Shown one piece after another: positions 55,344-64,000 of a stretch of 64,000 nucleotides of DNA. The stretch covers positions 124,001-188,000 of the forward strand of contig NZ_JAPFQO010000005.1 in assembly GCF_026241195.1 (NCBI RefSeq), in the 5' to 3' direction. Each line of letters starts with the position of its first letter. The stretch's first letter is position 1. Origin of the DNA: Pontibacter anaerobius. GTDB lineage: Bacteria; Bacteroidota; Bacteroidia; Cytophagales; Hymenobacteraceae. A program made the translations under genes and the position numbers. The notes beneath the pieces are model-generated. The model saw only the letters and a program-made list of their open reading frames with translations, was not told the origin of the DNA and did not search any database.

Positions 55344-57548
55344 ATGAAATACCTGAAACCCAAAGCGGCTGCCTCGGCATCGCTTCTGGTTGCCTGCCTT
55401 ATAGCAGGCTCCGGCTGCTCATCCAGCAACACGGGCAGTAGCACAACTGCCTCCACTACTGTGCCGGCCACTACAGAGGCTGCTGTTACGCGCACCGTGC
55501 CACAGCCGCCGGTGGCCAAGAAAGTACCCAAAGAACTCACCATGCACGGCCATACCCGTGTAGACAACTACTACTGGCTGAACGAGCGCGAGAACCAGGA
55601 GGTAATTTCTTACCTGGAGGCCGAGAACAAGTATACCGACACGATGCTGCACCATACCGAGGAGCTTCAGCAGCAGCTGTACGATGAGATTGTGGGCCGC
55701 ATAAAGCAGAACGATGAGTCGGTGCCTTACAAGGACAATGGCTACTGGTATTTTGTGCGCTATGAGGAAGGGAAAGAGTACCCGATCTTCGCCCGTAAAA
55801 AAGGCTCCATGGAGGCAGAGGAGCAGGTAATGCTGAACGCCAACGAGCGTGCCGAGGGCAAGAGCTACTACAATGCTACCGGCCTGAGCGTGAGCCCGAA
55901 CAACCAACTGCTGGCCTTCGGCGAGGACACCGTGAGCCGCCGCAAGTATACTATCCGTTTTAAAAACCTGCAGACCGGCGAGTTACTGGCCGATGCCATA
56001 CCTAACACAACAGGCGGGGCCGTTTGGGCCAACGACAATAAAACTGTATACTACTCGGTAAAGGACCCGGCCCTGCGCTCTTTCAAGATCTTTAAGCACA
56101 CACTGGGCACTCCGGCTGAGAAAGACCAGGAGATATTCCATGAGGCCGATGAGACCTACAGCACGTACGTGTATAAAACTAAGTCCGACAAGTATATCAT
56201 CATCGGCAGCCATAGCACGATGGCCCAGGAGTACCGCTACATCGATGCCAACAAACCTGACGGTAAGTTTAAGGTGATTCAGCCACGCGAGCGCGGACTG
56301 GAGTATAGCGTAGACCACTTCGGCGACAACTTCTACCTTGTTACCAACAAGGATGGCGCCACCAACTTTAAGCTGATGCAGACGCCGGTGAGCAAGCCGG
56401 GCAAGGAGAACTGGAAGGAACTGATCCCACACCGTGAGGACGTTTTACTCGAAGGCATCGAGATCTTTAAGGATTACCTGGCACTGCAGGAGCGCAAAAA
56501 CGGCCTGTCCGAGATCCGCATCAAGAGCTGGAAAGACCCGAAAACCGATTACTACATCGATTTTAATGAGGAAGCTTACACGGCCTACATCGGCAATAAC
56601 CCTGACTTCGACAGCAAGGAGCTTCGCTTCGGCTACTCCTCTTTGACTACGCCATACTCCACCTACGACTATAACATGCAGACCAAGGAGCGTGAGCTGC
56701 TGAAGCGCGATGAGGTAGTAGGTGATTTTGACCCGAACAACTACGAAGCCAAGCGCATCTACGCCACCGCCGACGACGGCACCAAGATCCCGGTTTCGCT
56801 GGTTTACCGCAAAGGCCTTAGCCTGAACGGTGACAACCCGACACTGCTTTATGCTTACGGCTCTTACGGCAACAGCATGAACCCTGGCTTTAGCTCGGTG
56901 CGCCTCAGCCTGCTGGATCGTGGTTTCGTGTATGCCATCGCGCACATTCGTGGTGGTCAGGAGATGGGCCGCCAGTGGTACGAAGACGGTAAGATGCTGA
57001 AGAAGAAAAACACCTTCACCGACTTTGTTGATGCTTCCGAGTTCCTGATAGAGCAAAAGTATACTAACCCCGACAAGCTGTTTGCCATGGGCGGAAGCGC
57101 CGGAGGTCTGTTGATGGGCGCCGTGGTAAACATGCGTCCGGAGCTTTACAAAGGTGTGATCGCGGCTGTGCCGTTTGTGGATGTGGTAACCACCATGCTC
57201 GATACAAGTATACCGCTTACTACCGGTGAGTTTGATGAATGGGGCAACCCGGCCGAGAAGCAGTATTACGACTACATGCTATCTTACTCGCCATACGACA
57301 ACGTAGAGGCCAAGGCTTATCCGAACATGCTTGTAACCACCGGCCTCCACGACTCGCAGGTGCAGTACTGGGAACCCGCCAAGTGGGTAGCCAAGCTGCG
57401 CGAGATGAAGACCGATGACAACATGCTGCTGCTGCACACTAATATGGAAGCCGGCCACGGCGGCGCCTCCGGCCGTTTCCAGCGCTACAAGGAGACTGCC
57501 CTGCAGTATGCCTTCCTGCTGAACCTGCTGGAGCAGGAGAATCAGTAA
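55344..57548 (+). CDS. S9 prolyl oligopeptidase family lipoprotein (oligopeptidase B-like)
   Basis: A 734-aa lipoprotein (lipobox Cys25, LIAGSGCSSSN), with a Ser/Thr-rich linker to about residue 55. The N-terminal propeller starts at KELTMHGHTRVDNYYWLNER, a pattern of the oligopeptidase B/POP group. The catalytic domain has DKLFAMGGSAGGLLMG with Ser585, the Asp in LVTTGLHDSQVQYWEP and the His in MEAGHGGASGRF. It cuts short peptides, probably after basic or prolyl residues, in the periplasm or at the surface. Bounded by a strong terminator downstream. Confidence 0.93.
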   Translation: MKYLKPKAAASASLLVACLIAGSGCSSSNTGSSTTASTTVPATTEAAVTRTVPQPPVAKKVPKELTMHGHTRVDNYYWLNERENQEVISYLEAENKYTDTMLHHTEELQQQLYDEIVGRIKQNDESVPYKDNGYWYFVRYEEGKEYPIFARKKGSMEAEEQVMLNANERAEGKSYYNATGLSVSPNNQLLAFGEDTVSRRKYTIRFKNLQTGELLADAIPNTTGGAVWANDNKTVYYSVKDPALRSFKIFKHTLGTPAEKDQEIFHEADETYSTYVYKTKSDKYIIIGSHSTMAQEYRYIDANKPDGKFKVIQPRERGLEYSVDHFGDNFYLVTNKDGATNFKLMQTPVSKPGKENWKELIPHREDVLLEGIEIFKDYLALQERKNGLSEIRIKSWKDPKTDYYIDFNEEAYTAYIGNNPDFDSKELRFGYSSLTTPYSTYDYNMQTKERELLKRDEVVGDFDPNNYEAKRIYATADDGTKIPVSLVYRKGLSLNGDNPTLLYAYGSYGNSMNPGFSSVRLSLLDRGFVYAIAHIRGGQEMGRQWYEDGKMLKKKNTFTDFVDASEFLIEQKYTNPDKLFAMGGSAGGLLMGAVVNMRPELYKGVIAAVPFVDVVTTMLDTSIPLTTGEFDEWGNPAEKQYYDYMLSYSPYDNVEAKAYPNMLVTTGLHDSQVQYWEPAKWVAKLREMKTDDNMLLLHTNMEAGHGGASGRFQRYKETALQYAFLLNLLEQENQ

Positions 57549-57633
57549 AGACCGGTGATAAAGGAGATTATATTGATTAGCTCGATTCCTTTTCTGCATT
57601 AGCAGACAGGCATCCAGAAATCACGAATATGAC

Positions 57634-57670
57634 AAAGGGCCGCTGCCATTATATGGCAGCGGCCCTTTTT
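57634..57670. terminator. 16-bp bidirectional terminator
   Basis: Perfect 16-bp stem AAAGGGCCGCTGCCAT / ATGGCAGCGGCCCTTT with a 3-nt loop and T-run; it separates the convergent S9 peptidase and MDR genes. Confidence 0.88.
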
Positions 57671-57712
57671 ATTTGGGTTCTTCTATACCTAAAAATTCCT
57701 TTAATCACCGGC

Positions 57713-58711
57713 CTAACCTGTTGTCAAGACGATCTTGCCAAACTGCTTGCTCTCCTCCATGTAGCGCATGGCCTGCTCCGCCTCCTCCAGCGGGTACACG
57801 ATATCCACCACCGGCCGAATCTCCTTCTCCTCTACCAGCTTTACCATATCAGCAAAATCCTGGGCGGTGCCCATGGTGCTGCCATAGATGGAAAGCTGCT
57901 TCCAGAACAACTCAGCCGGATTTATCTGCCCGATCATACCGGTGGTGCCTCCGTACATACCGATGCGTCCGCCTGGCTTGGCCAGCTTCACGAGCTGCAC
58001 AAAGCCCTCTCCCGCCGCACTGTCTATTAGCACATCAAAGCCGCCCGTCTGCGCTTTCAGCTTTTTCCCCCAGTCTTCCTCCTTATAGTTGATACCTCCG
58101 GCAGCCCCAAGATCCTGCGCCAGACCTATCTTTTCCTCAGAACCAGAGGTAACCCATACTTCGGCGCCGGCGGCAAGGGCAAACTGAATGGCAAACAAGG
58201 CCACGCCGCCGCCTGCGCCGGTTACCAGCACCCGCTCTCCCTGCTGCAGCTGGCATTTGGTAAACAAAGCGCGATATGCCGTAACTCCTGCCAAAGGTAT
58301 GGCTGCGGCTTCCTCAAAGCTAAGGTGCAGCGGCTTCTGATACAGATTAGCGGCAGGCACTTTTACATACTCTGCAAAGGCACCATCCTGCGGCATGCCT
58401 AGAATTTTATACTTGTCAGAGTGCGCCCTTGGGTTGTCGCCCCAGTCAGAAGAAGGGTCTACGATCACCTCCTGGTTCAGCCATACTTTATCCACGCCCT
58501 CCCCTAGCTCGGCTACCACACCGGCGCAGTCGGAGCCAAGTATGGCCGGGTACTTTTTTATAAAATACTTCCCTTTCTGTATCCACACATCGCGGCGGTT
58601 CAGGGCAGCGGCTTTTACCTGCACCACCACCTCGCCCGCACCGGCGGTTGGCTTTTCTTTATCTATAACGGTAAAGGGTTTGTTGATGTCTTCTAAGTAT
58701 ACTGCTCTCAT
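57713..58711 (-). CDS. zinc-type/quinone oxidoreductase-like MDR dehydrogenase
   Basis: A 332-aa protein from the ATG at 58711 (MRAVYLEDINKPFTVIDKEK). The start further upstream is rejected because the extension overlaps a promoter-like box. MDR landmarks are EVVVQVKAAALNRRDVW, ILGSDCAGVVAELGEG and the nucleotide-binding motif GAGGGVALFAIQFALAAG. The structural zinc-lobe cysteines are absent, so a quinone-reductase-like (QOR) member is likely. NADPH-dependent reduction of quinones or enones is expected; substrate unknown. Divergent from the GNAT gene. Confidence 0.9.
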   Translation of the reverse strand: MRAVYLEDINKPFTVIDKEKPTAGAGEVVVQVKAAALNRRDVWIQKGKYFIKKYPAILGSDCAGVVAELGEGVDKVWLNQEVIVDPSSDWGDNPRAHSDKYKILGMPQDGAFAEYVKVPAANLYQKPLHLSFEEAAAIPLAGVTAYRALFTKCQLQQGERVLVTGAGGGVALFAIQFALAAGAEVWVTSGSEEKIGLAQDLGAAGGINYKEEDWGKKLKAQTGGFDVLIDSAAGEGFVQLVKLAKPGGRIGMYGGTTGMIGQINPAELFWKQLSIYGSTMGTAQDFADMVKLVEEKEIRPVVDIVYPLEEAEQAMRYMEESKQFGKIVLTTG

Positions 58712-58748
58712 GTTGTCTGCTTTTTGTGTTGATACGCACATGCCTATA

Positions 58749-58778
58749 CAAAGATAGGATTTCCGGGATGAGTTGAAA
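58749..58778 (-). promoter_or_regulatory. promoter of the MDR gene
   Basis: On the minus strand TATCTTTG (58756-58749) fits TAnnTTTG, with TTTC (58778-58775) 18 nt upstream. It lies 37 nt before the ATG at 58711, which supports that start. Confidence 0.4.
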
Positions 58779-58844
58779 GTATGGCCGCCGTTGGCATTTA
58801 TACTTGCAGCCCCTATCTTGCACCCATCGCAACTGTATAACACT

Positions 58845-59348
58845 ATGAGCAGCACAAGCTACCACATCCGCCAGGCTACCACCTTCGACCTACATACTCT
58901 TATGCAACTGGCAGAGGCTACCTGGGAGCCTACGTATCACAGTATACTTTCCAAAGAGCAGATCGACTATATGTTTGAGGTCATTTACTCGGCAGAATCG
59001 CTGGAGAGGCAGATGCAGGAGGGCCAGACGTTTCTGCTTCTGAATGAGGGAGAGCAGCCCGTAGGTTTTGCTTCTTTCTCGGTGAAGGACGGGGCCGGGC
59101 AAGTATACAAGTTGAACAAGATTTACCTGCTGCCAGAGACACAGGGCAAGGGTTACGGAAAGGTACTGCTAGAGGCCGTGGAGCAAGAGGTAAAGAAACG
59201 GGGTGCTACCATACTTGACTTGAATGTAAACCGCTACAACAAGGCAAAAGGCTTTTACGAGCGCTGCGGCTACCGGGTGTGGCAGGAGGATGATATCGCG
59301 ATTGGCCCATACTGGATGAACGACTACATTATGCGCAAAGAGCTATAA
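58845..59348 (+). CDS. GNAT family N-acetyltransferase
   Basis: A 167-aa soluble acetyltransferase from the ATG at 58845. The acetyl-CoA motif A is KIYLLPETQGKGYGKVLLEA (about residues 89-108), followed by DLNVNRYNKAKGFYERCGYR (motif B), as in RimI-like and small-molecule GNATs. An upstream ATG at 58773 would put the start within the divergent promoter area and is not used. Acceptor unknown. Confidence 0.9.
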   Translation: MSSTSYHIRQATTFDLHTLMQLAEATWEPTYHSILSKEQIDYMFEVIYSAESLERQMQEGQTFLLLNEGEQPVGFASFSVKDGAGQVYKLNKIYLLPETQGKGYGKVLLEAVEQEVKKRGATILDLNVNRYNKAKGFYERCGYRVWQEDDIAIGPYWMNDYIMRKEL

Positions 59349-59354
59349 ATAAGA

Positions 59355-59379
59355 AAAGGGCGACCAATGGCCGCCCTTT
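59355..59379. terminator. bidirectional terminator
   Basis: AAAGGGCG / CGCCCTTT, an 8-bp stem between the convergent GNAT and S8 peptidase genes, with A and T runs on both sides. Confidence 0.7.
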
Positions 59380-59407
59380 AAAAAGCTCACTTTAAACTTA
59401 TATGATA

Positions 59408-60628
59408 CTAGCGGTGTGCAATTGGGTCTGCATTGCCGTCCGGGTCGTTATTTACATAACCGTCAGTAGCAATGTTACCCAGCAACAGCAGGCCTGCTAC
59501 GTGCGGAGATGCCATTGACGTTCCGCTGATAGTGTTATAGCCACCACCTTTCCAGGTAGAGTTGATGCTAACGCCTGGTGCACAGTAATCCACAGGAGGG
59601 TTGCCGTAGTTAGAGAACGACGCAAACCGGTCGTTGCTATCCATGGCCGATACTGTGTAAATGTTGTTGTGGTTAGCACGTGCCGGAGAAGAGTTACCAG
59701 CGTGCGTGCTTTCATTGCCGGCAGCCAGGGCAAACTTAATGCCTTTAGCGGCAGCAGCCACCACAGCGTCATCCAGGGCCTGCGAAACTGGCCCACCAAG
59801 GCTCATGTTAGCAGCGTCGCCAGACTTAGCGTTGGCAGCAACATAATCTACACCGGCAATTACGCCAGAGTATGAACCACTACCGCGTGAGTCAAGCACT
59901 TTTACGGCAACCACAGTTGCGTCGTAAGCAACGCCAACTACACCTATGGTGTTGTTTTTGGCCGCAATAGTACCAGCTACGTGCGTACCGTGGCCATTGC
60001 CATCGTCAGCAGAACCAGCATCTCTGCCTGTCGTAAACATCGATACACTACGCGCGGCGTCCACGTTCAGGTCTGGGTGGTCCAGGTCTATACCTGTGTC
60101 GATTACCCAAGCAGTTTTACCGGCACCACTGGCGCTACCTACACGCGTAATGCCGTAAGGCACAGTCTGTCCGGCAGTACCGCCGCCGCCGCCACCTGGC
60201 TTAGCCAGCATCACGATTCTATCTGGCTCCACGTAATCTACACGCGGATCTTTGCGAAGCGTCTCAGCCTCATTAGCGGAAAGCTTTACAGCCACACCTT
60301 TAATCGCCTGGCCGTAAGCCTGCTCAACTTTAAAGTCGCTGATACCGTTTTCAGCCATGATGTTTCTACTAACCTCGCGCACCATTTCCAGGCGCTGCTC
60401 ATAGTTAGCATTTTCACTCATACGCAGGTTAGCACCATCCTTATATACAACAATGTACTGACCCGCTATAATTGCACCATTCTGGCTTTCCGCTTGGAAT
60501 TCAGCCATCGGTTCAGCCACGTCGCCAGACTCGCTATCGCAGGCGGTGAAAGTGCATGAGAAGGTTACTGCTGCTGCTCCTAACATAAGGGAGCGCATCA
60601 CATTGTTAAGATGTAATCTGTTTTTCAT
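59408..60628 (-). CDS. S8 (subtilisin-like) serine peptidase with I9 propeptide
   Basis: A 406-aa lipoprotein-type precursor (Cys30 in CTFTAC). Residues about 52-140 form the I9 inhibitor propeptide (GQYIVVYKDGANLRMSE, VDYVEPDRIVML), followed by a glycine linker. The catalytic triad is Asp177 (VIDTGIDLDHPDLN), His213 (NGHGTHVAGT) and Ser in GTSMASPHVAGLL near residue 375. The protein ends soon after, without a C-terminal sorting domain. It should be exported and self-processed. Monocistronic with an AT-rich upstream region. Confidence 0.95.
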   Translation of the reverse strand: MKNRLHLNNVMRSLMLGAAAVTFSCTFTACDSESGDVAEPMAEFQAESQNGAIIAGQYIVVYKDGANLRMSENANYEQRLEMVREVSRNIMAENGISDFKVEQAYGQAIKGVAVKLSANEAETLRKDPRVDYVEPDRIVMLAKPGGGGGGTAGQTVPYGITRVGSASGAGKTAWVIDTGIDLDHPDLNVDAARSVSMFTTGRDAGSADDGNGHGTHVAGTIAAKNNTIGVVGVAYDATVVAVKVLDSRGSGSYSGVIAGVDYVAANAKSGDAANMSLGGPVSQALDDAVVAAAAKGIKFALAAGNESTHAGNSSPARANHNNIYTVSAMDSNDRFASFSNYGNPPVDYCAPGVSINSTWKGGGYNTISGTSMASPHVAGLLLLGNIATDGYVNNDPDGNADPIAHR

Positions 60629-61018
60629 GTGAGAAAAAATTAAGGTGAGATAAAAATATTTAATGGAACAATAACTCTAATGTACTGATATTGGATGTTA
60701 TGCGCAAATAATTTTACTGAAATATTTATTAACACTATATATAAATTGTTTCATAGCACCGTGAAGGCACTTTTTAAAATAAGGTTGATTGTACGCCTTT
60801 TAGAACTTATCTCTGCTGATGCTGCTGATCCTGCGCCCCCTGTTACAGCTACCGCAACCGCTTGTGTACGTGTTTGTATTTAAGCGGGATAACATCATTT
60901 TCATCTTATTAGAAGATTACAATTTTAAAACAACAGCCTGCTTCACAAATCAGCGGCCCCTTATAATACGATATAGTAAAAAACGATTATCTTTAGGAAA
61001 CAAGAAAGTATAAGCACT
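60629..61018. other. intergenic region between divergent genes
   Basis: 390 bp between the S8 peptidase (leftward) and the cyclophilin gene (rightward). AT-rich on both sides; no gene, hairpin or clear promoter pair seen. One AAGTATA word lies 13 bp before the cyclophilin ATG. Confidence 0.5.
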
Positions 61019-61789
61019 ATGAAAAGACCGTTCTTATCCTGTTTCGGCCGCCATCTGCTGTGGGCCGCCTGCCTGTTGCCCCTATTTAGCTGCAACAGCA
61101 ACTCCGCCGGCGAGGCCGACGGCGAGACAACGGAATCCGCTGCCGAAGATGAGCAGACACTGGAGCCGCTAACCACTGAGAATGCCGTGGCCAAGCTAGA
61201 AGCTTTTGGCCAGAACAACCAGGACAGCCTGGCCGTTATCAGCACGCGCCACGGCGATATAAAGGTGCGCCTTTACAAAGACACGCCCCTGCACCGCGCC
61301 AACTTTGTACGCCTAACCCGGGCCGGTTTTTACAACGAGGGGGAGTTTTACCGCGTGGTAAAAGGCTTTGCGGTACAGGGCGGCGACTCCGATGAGCGGG
61401 AGATGAGCCAGGGCGCCTACAAGATTCCGCAGGAGTTTAACCCAAAATATATACACAAGCGTGGTGCGCTGGCCATGGCCCGCTATGGCGATGAGCGTAA
61501 CCCGGAAAAAGAGTCCTCGTCCCACAACTTCTACATCGTGACCGGTGAGTCGGTTAGCAAGGAAGATTTACTGGCCTTTGAGCAGAAGCACGGCATCGAC
61601 TACACCCCACAGCAGGAGCAAACCTACCTTAGTATAGGTGGCGAGCCCGGCCTGGACACAGAGTACACGGTGTTCGGAGAAGTAGTAGAAGGTATGGATG
61701 TGGTAGAAAAAATTGAGCAGGAACCAGTAGACGCCTCTGACTGGCCACGACAGATTGTACCGCACACTATTAAAATCGTGAACGAGTAA
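61019..61789 (+). CDS. cyclophilin-type peptidyl-prolyl isomerase lipoprotein
   Basis: A 256-aa lipoprotein (lipobox Cys25, LLPLFSCNSNS) with an acidic Glu/Ser-rich linker to about residue 60. The cyclophilin domain has STRHGDIKVRLYKDTPLHRA, then GEFYRVVKGFAVQGGD (the FxRxxxxFxxQGGD active-site motif in the form YRVVKGFAVQGGD), and SSSHNFYIVTGE, TVFGEVVEGMDVV. It isomerises X-Pro bonds of exported proteins. An insert of about 30 residues near 180 (EDLLAFEQKHGIDYTPQQEQ) is typical of the Bacteroidota form. Confidence 0.93.
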   Translation: MKRPFLSCFGRHLLWAACLLPLFSCNSNSAGEADGETTESAAEDEQTLEPLTTENAVAKLEAFGQNNQDSLAVISTRHGDIKVRLYKDTPLHRANFVRLTRAGFYNEGEFYRVVKGFAVQGGDSDEREMSQGAYKIPQEFNPKYIHKRGALAMARYGDERNPEKESSSHNFYIVTGESVSKEDLLAFEQKHGIDYTPQQEQTYLSIGGEPGLDTEYTVFGEVVEGMDVVEKIEQEPVDASDWPRQIVPHTIKIVNE

Positions 61790-61810
61790 GAGATTTATAC
61801 TTCTAAAATA

Positions 61811-61846
61811 AAAAAGAGGCGCCGCAGAACTGCAGCGCCTCTTTTT
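61811..61846. terminator. bidirectional terminator
   Basis: Perfect 12-bp stem AAAAAGAGGCGC / GCGCCTCTTTTT between the convergent cyclophilin and M13 genes. Confidence 0.87.
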
Positions 61847-61864
61847 GTAAGTATAATTTCCGGC

Positions 61865-63934
61865 TTACCAGATCTTGATCCTCTCTTCGTCGCTGCGAAC
61901 CATGGCATCGTTTTGCTCGCAGCCAAATGCCTCATAGAACTGTGGCAGGTTAGATACCGGCCCGTTTGTACGGAATCGGCCCGGTGAGTGTGGGTCAGTC
62001 AAGATTTGCTGGTTCTGTGCCTCATCACGCATGTTCACACGCCAGATCTGGGCCCAGGCCAGGAAGAAGCGTTGCTCCGGCGTAAGGCCATCAATTTTGC
62101 CCGGGTTGTTCTTTGCCAGGGCCTTCTGCAGAGCAGTGTAGGCAATGTTCAGCCCACCGATGTCCGCAATGTTTTCTCCCAGTGTTAGTTTGCCGTTAAC
62201 GTGCAGGTTGTCCAGCACTGTATATTGGTTATACTGGTCCGCTACGGCATTGGCGCGGGAATTAAACTTCTCTAGGTCCTCTTTTGTCCACCAGTCTTTC
62301 AGGTTGCCCTCATAGTCATACTTAGCTCCCTGGTCGTCGAAGCCGTGCGTCAGCTCGTGGCCGATCACCGCACCCATGCCACCGTAATTCACTGCATCGT
62401 CGGCGTTCGGGTCGAAGAACGGTGGCTGCAGGATACCGGCCGGAAACACGATCTCGTTCATACTTGGGTTATAGTAGGCGTTTACCGTTGGCGGCGACAT
62501 GAACCACTCTTCCCGGTCTACCGGCTGCCCGATCTTGCCGATGTTGTCATTGAAAGCAAACTGACTGGCACGCATCACGTTGGCGGCATAAGACTCCCGG
62601 TTAATATCCAAGCCCTTATACTCTTCCCACTTGTCCGGGTAGCCTATCTTCACGGCAAAGGCCTCCAGCTTCTGCAGCGCCCGCTCCTTGGTCTCCTCTC
62701 CCATCCAGTCCAGGTCGCGCACATGCTCTTTAAAGGACTCCTGCAGGTTATCCACCATGGCGATAGCCTTTTGCTTAGCTTCAGGAGAGAAAGTTTTTTG
62801 CACATACAACTGGCCTAAAGCCTCGCCCAGCGCACTGTCGGTGGCGCGCAAAACGCGCTTCCAGCGTGGCTGCATCTCTTTGGCTCCGCTCAGTACTTTA
62901 CCGTAGAAATTGAAGTTCTCCTGCACAAAATCCTGGCTAAGGTACGGGGAGGTGGTACGGGCCAGGTGCCAGGTAGTATAGGTTTTCCAATCTTCCAGCG
63001 GTACGCTTTTAAGCATGCTGTTCAGCTCTTTAAAAAACTCTGGCTGGCCCACTATCACCTCCTTGGCGGCCGTGCCCCCCATTCCGGCTAATAGTTGGCT
63101 TACCTTCAGGTTCGGGTTCTGCAGCGTAAACTCCTGAATGGTCATCTTGTTGTAGTTGGCATAAGGATCGCGCAGGTCCACGCGTGCCCTGGAAGCTTTG
63201 GCCAACCGGGTTTCTATATCCATCACCGTTTTCGCTTTCTGTTGCGCCTTAGCGGCATCATTGCCCAACAGCTGGAACATGTTCTGCAGGTGCTTTACAT
63301 ACTCGGTCCGGATAGTTTTGGAGCGCGCATCGTCTTTCAGGTAATAATCGCGGTCTGGTAAGCTCAGTCCGCCTTGCCCAGCCTGCAGCGCATACTGGGT
63401 GCTGATTTTATCATCCTGGGTTACATACATGCTGAAGTACCCGCTGATGCCTTTCGTTTTGAGATCGGCCACAGTTTTTATGAGTTCATCAGCACTTTTC
63501 ACAGCCGTTATTTTATCAAGCTCCGGCTTTATGGGTGAAATCCCAGCTTTATCTGCCGCAACGGAGTCCATTCCTACCGCATAGAAATCGCCTACTAACT
63601 GTGCCGAAGAGCCTTTGGTGGCAGTGGTATTCGAGGAGGCTTCGGTTAACAGCTCCCGAAGCACAGCGTTGTTTTTCTCGGCCAGCTCATTAAAGGAGCC
63701 CCAGCGGCTCTCGGAAGCCGGAATCGGGTTGTTCTTCAGCCAGCCTCCGTTTGCATACTGGTAAAAGTCTTCGCAAGGACTCACGGTGGTATCCATGTTT
63801 GCCAGATCTATGCCACGCCCCTTTACAGCTTCTGCCGTATCAGCAGTGCTACCTTCTGTAGAGGAGGAGCTACAGCCTGCCAGCAGTACACCTGCCACAA
63901 CAGCAGAAAGTGGCAACAAGTATGTTCTTTTCAT
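61865..63934 (-). CDS. M13 family zinc metallopeptidase lipoprotein (PepO/neprilysin-like)
   Basis: A 689-aa lipoprotein (lipobox Cys21, LLAGCSSSSTEG). The N-terminal domain begins with DLANMDTTVSPCEDFYQYANGG, the M13 start signature. The zinc site is GHELTHGFDDQG (H526-H530), followed by LTLGENIADIGG (third ligand Glu and Asp) and the C-terminal FFLAWAQIWR and RTNGPVSNLPQFYEAFGC, all in family order. It cleaves oligopeptides outside the cytosol. The first eight residues after the Cys match those of the M49-like lipoprotein. The gene starts 66 bp before the window edge. Confidence 0.95.
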   Translation of the reverse strand: MKRTYLLPLSAVVAGVLLAGCSSSSTEGSTADTAEAVKGRGIDLANMDTTVSPCEDFYQYANGGWLKNNPIPASESRWGSFNELAEKNNAVLRELLTEASSNTTATKGSSAQLVGDFYAVGMDSVAADKAGISPIKPELDKITAVKSADELIKTVADLKTKGISGYFSMYVTQDDKISTQYALQAGQGGLSLPDRDYYLKDDARSKTIRTEYVKHLQNMFQLLGNDAAKAQQKAKTVMDIETRLAKASRARVDLRDPYANYNKMTIQEFTLQNPNLKVSQLLAGMGGTAAKEVIVGQPEFFKELNSMLKSVPLEDWKTYTTWHLARTTSPYLSQDFVQENFNFYGKVLSGAKEMQPRWKRVLRATDSALGEALGQLYVQKTFSPEAKQKAIAMVDNLQESFKEHVRDLDWMGEETKERALQKLEAFAVKIGYPDKWEEYKGLDINRESYAANVMRASQFAFNDNIGKIGQPVDREEWFMSPPTVNAYYNPSMNEIVFPAGILQPPFFDPNADDAVNYGGMGAVIGHELTHGFDDQGAKYDYEGNLKDWWTKEDLEKFNSRANAVADQYNQYTVLDNLHVNGKLTLGENIADIGGLNIAYTALQKALAKNNPGKIDGLTPEQRFFLAWAQIWRVNMRDEAQNQQILTDPHSPGRFRTNGPVSNLPQFYEAFGCEQNDAMVRSDEERIKIW

Positions 63935-64000
63935 ATTCTGAAAATTAGGTTAGATGATAAGGTTAAAGTATAAATTGTGAAATCGGTTACATTTTATTCA

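Noticed and set aside
60695..60883. Short open frame upstream of the cyclophilin gene
   Set aside because: Weak composition, no start context and no family; it lies in an AT-rich control region.
1..64000. TATACTT words as promoter -7 boxes
   Set aside because: The Bacteroidota -7 is TAnnTTTG, which the word does not match, and most copies are inside genes and on both strands.
1..64000. CRISPR array, tRNA, rRNA or phage genes
   Set aside because: No regular direct repeats with spacers, no cloverleaf or rRNA sequence, and no phage structural or integrase genes were seen.

Overview
The window comes from a Bacteroidota chromosome, most likely Cytophagales/Hymenobacteraceae (Pontibacter-like; the genus is inference). 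The supports are two SusC/SusD outer-membrane uptake pairs, many Bacteroidota lipoproteins and beta-barrels, a promoter of TTTG-N20-TAnnTTTG form, weak Shine-Dalgarno sites and strong bidirectional hairpin terminators. No tRNA, rRNA, CRISPR, phage or transposase gene was found.

Layout. 1-6.5 kb: end of a CinA/PncC gene, a methyltransferase, a secreted M61 peptidase, a small barrel protein, a metallo-beta-lactamase-fold hydrolase and a sodium:solute symporter. 6.6-12.7 kb: two inverted copies of a 0.6-kb structured non-coding repeat flank an ABC exporter, a barrel protein, a DUF2911 protein and a methyltransferase. 12.7-17.2 kb: a three-gene unit of PIG-L deacetylase, a 48-aa membrane protein (stop/start overlap) and a second sodium:solute symporter. 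17.6-27.2 kb: small conserved genes (DUF2461, Rieske, VKOR+SPW, APC permease, alpha/beta hydrolases, FAD oxidoreductase). 27.6-30.8 kb: M49-like peptidase, third repeat copy and a deoxynucleoside kinase. 31.0-44.1 kb: a 13-kb apparent operon SusC-SusD-two CRTAC1/FG-GAP lipoproteins-vanadium-type haloperoxidase. 45-50 kb: a GAF-domain protein, CDGSH and DUF2007 proteins. 50.3-54.6 kb: a second SusC/D pair with no enzyme beside it. 55-64 kb: acyl-CoA-binding protein, S9 peptidase, quinone-oxidoreductase-like MDR, GNAT, S8 peptidase, cyclophilin and M13 peptidase.

Taken together the genes suggest a heterotroph that exports many peptidases (M61, M49-like, S9, S8, M13) and imports oligomeric substrates through SusCD and solutes through Na+ symporters.

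The most unusual signal is not a gene. The heptamer AAGTATA/TATACTT occurs about 130 times by manual tally, against about 8 expected at random. It lies in genes, intergenic DNA, terminator loops and inverted pairs, and within genes it is repeatedly written with the ATA-CTT codon pair. It behaves like a genome-wide iterated DNA word (compare DUS/USS, HIP1, Chi) of unknown function. The second is the three-copy structured repeat, which shows one compensatory base-pair change between copies.
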